A stretch of 64,000 nt of DNA. Source: Verrucomicrobiota bacterium. Its GTDB lineage: Bacteria; Verrucomicrobiota; Verrucomicrobiia; Chthoniobacterales; Terrimicrobiaceae. Location of the stretch: NCBI GenBank assembly GCA_026398275.1, contig JAPLTF010000017.1:1-64000 (forward strand), given 5' to 3'. Below the pieces are notes generated by a model. It did no database searches. It was not told the DNA's origin and saw only the letters and a list, made by a program, of their open reading frames with translations. This document shows positions 62,754 through 64,000 of the stretch, piece after piece; position 1 is the first letter of the stretch, and every line of letters starts with the position of its first letter. The position numbers were made by a program, and so were the translations under genes.

Positions 62754-64000
62754 ATGTCGAACTCCGTTCCTGCATCGATCCTGCCTGCCTCCGTCTTGGA
62801 AGAATACATTCAGCGAACCGACTGGCGGGTGAGCGCAAACGCCAACCAGGGATACTCGCTGGGCGGCATGATATTGAACGCGGCCGGCAAGCTGACCGCG
62901 AACTACTGGCTGGATCATATCTATCCGCCGTTGATCGGGCAGGCGCACCGGCATGCGGATTTTCACCTGCATGATCTGGACATGTTTTCCGGCTACTGCG
63001 CGGGGTGGTCGCTGCGGCAGCTGCTGACCGAAGGGTTCAACGGGATCTCGAACAAAATTGAATCCGGCCCGCCGAAGCACTACCGGACCGCGCTCGGGCA
63101 GATGGTGAATTTTGTGGGGACCCTGCAGAACGAGTGGGCGGGAGCGCAGGCATTCAGCTCGGTGGATACGTATCTCGCGCCATACGTCCGCATGGACAAG
63201 CTGACCGATGAGGACGTCGAGCAGGGGATGCAGGAGTTTGTATTCAACCTGAACGTTCCCTCGCGGTGGGGCACGCAGACGCCGTTCACGAACCTGACAT
63301 TCGACTGGGTGTGCCCGGAGGATTTGCGGGACACACCGGCGCTGGTCGGAGGGAAGGAAACCGGCTTCTGCTACGGCGAGCTCGGGCACGAGATGGACAT
63401 GATCAACCGCGCGTTCCTGCGCGTCATGGCCCGCGGCGACGCGCTCCAGCGGGTGTTCACGTTTCCGATCCCGACCTACAACATCACGGAGGATTTTCCG
63501 TGGGAAAGCGACACGGCGCAGCTCCTGTTCGAGGTCACGGCGAAATACGGGCTTCCCTACTTTCAGAATTTTCTCAACTCCGAGCTCCGGCCGAACATGG
63601 TGCGCTCGATGTGCTGCCGCCTGCAGCTCGATCTCCGCGAGCTCCTCAAGCGCGGGAACGGGCTTTTCGGATCGGCGGAGCAGACCGGCTCGATCGGCGT
63701 GGTGACGATCAATGCCGCGCGCCTCGGCTATCTCTTCGCCGGCGACGAGGCGGGAATGCTCGCGCGCCTCGACGCCCTCCTCGACCTCGCCTGCGAGAGC
63801 CTGGAAATCAAGCGCAAGGTCATCCAGGAAAACATGGACCGCGGGCTCTACCCGTTCACGAAGCGCTACCTCGGCACGCTGCGCAACCATTTCTCCACGG
63901 TCGGGATCAATGGCGTGAACGAGTGCATCCGGAATTTCACGAAGGACACCGAGCACATCGCGACGCCATACGGGCGGCTGTTCGCCCTGCGGATGCTCGA
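62754..64000 (+). CDS. nrdD: Anaerobic (class III) ribonucleoside-triphosphate reductase, 5' part
   Basis: The first 415 codons of NrdD, running off the right edge. It is an oxygen-sensitive glycyl-radical enzyme reducing NTPs to dNTPs, activated by NrdG. Conserved regions are DWRVSANANQGYSLGGM, ADFHLHDLDMFSGYCAGWSL with an active-site Cys82, GPPKHYRTALGQMVNFVGTL, FPIPTYNITEDF, NMVRSMCCRLQLDL with Cys287/Cys288, and GSIGVVTINAARLGY. The protein starts directly at the catalytic domain; the N-terminal ATP-cone of about 90-100 residues usual in NrdD is missing, and no upstream frame supplies it. The radical Gly is beyond the window. Confidence 0.93.
   Translation, partial: MSNSVPASILPASVLEEYIQRTDWRVSANANQGYSLGGMILNAAGKLTANYWLDHIYPPLIGQAHRHADFHLHDLDMFSGYCAGWSLRQLLTEGFNGISNKIESGPPKHYRTALGQMVNFVGTLQNEWAGAQAFSSVDTYLAPYVRMDKLTDEDVEQGMQEFVFNLNVPSRWGTQTPFTNLTFDWVCPEDLRDTPALVGGKETGFCYGELGHEMDMINRAFLRVMARGDALQRVFTFPIPTYNITEDFPWESDTAQLLFEVTAKYGLPYFQNFLNSELRPNMVRSMCCRLQLDLRELLKRGNGLFGSAEQTGSIGVVTINAARLGYLFAGDEAGMLARLDALLDLACESLEIKRKVIQENMDRGLYPFTKRYLGTLRNHFSTVGINGVNECIRNFTKDTEHIATPYGRLFALRML

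Overview
The window looks like a chromosomal segment of a GC-rich, saccharolytic, at least facultatively anaerobic bacterium of the PVC group, most likely Verrucomicrobiota (Opitutae-like) or a close relative. This is inferred from a PEP-CTERM protein, a prepilin-type surface protein with a long leader, a DUF6786-type protein, many glycoside hydrolases with LamG modules, several AraC/DeoR/LacI regulators, and start sites that mostly lack clear Shine-Dalgarno sequences. No 16S gene is present, so the taxonomy stays an inference.

Layout. (1) 1-3.4 kb: the tail of a transposase, a GH36 alpha-galactosidase, a small membrane-anchored protein and a truncated DUF2236 oxygenase-like gene. (2) 3.5-7.0 kb, minus strand: a DeoR-controlled sugar module (regulator, aldolase-like protein, D-lyxose isomerase-type cupin, PfkB kinase). 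(3) 7.1-12.9 kb: a LacI-controlled module (class II aldolase, LacI, PfkB kinase, L-fucose-isomerase-like protein, URO-D-like protein) with a clear LacI-type operator, ending in the remnant of a second isomerase. (4) 12.9-26.2 kb: surface proteins (secreted, PEP-CTERM, prepilin-type), a second GH36, a beta-helix lipoprotein, an AraC regulator, a GH4 enzyme, a GH78 rhamnosidase and a GPH sugar transporter. Part of the GH36/promoter region is duplicated here. (5) 26.2-30.4 kb: a corrinoid methyltransferase locus (MtaB- and MtaC-like proteins, a small 2Fe-2S protein, two paralogous AraC regulators, one with a deletion in its DNA-binding domain). (6) 30.5-33.9 kb: phosphoesterase, TPR-like protein, ABC-2 permease, tRNA-Pro(UGG) and a decayed integrase. 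(7) 33.9-57.8 kb: a large plus-strand sugar catabolic locus with a divergent DeoR regulator. It holds KDPG aldolase, two oxidoreductases, an FGGY kinase, a shikimate-dehydrogenase-like protein, a cupin phosphoglucose isomerase, one cytoplasmic and two secreted GH2 enzymes, a UlaG-like lactonase, a tagatose-3-epimerase, an isomerase and a sugar porter. (8) 57.9-64 kb: an N-truncated transposase, nadC, rnd, nuoC, nuoB on the minus strand and, divergently, the start of nrdD (class III ribonucleotide reductase).

How it fits together. Secreted LamG-GH2 enzymes and GH36/GH78/GH4/beta-helix proteins would trim galactose, rhamnose, mannose and related sugars from plant-type polysaccharide. GPH and sugar-porter permeases import the products. 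Three regulated isomerase/epimerase-kinase-aldolase or dehydrogenase modules channel uncommon monosaccharides to central metabolism. The MtaB/MtaC pair could use methanol released from methyl-esterified or methoxylated polysaccharide. Anaerobic life is supported by nrdD, whose upstream region carries an FNR-like site and two NrdR-like boxes in textbook spacing.

No single wholly new system stands out with certainty. The best leads are the methyltransferase locus, the LamG module inserted inside a GH2 enzyme and shared with its neighbour, the duplicated GH36-end/palindrome blocks, and the nrdD control region.
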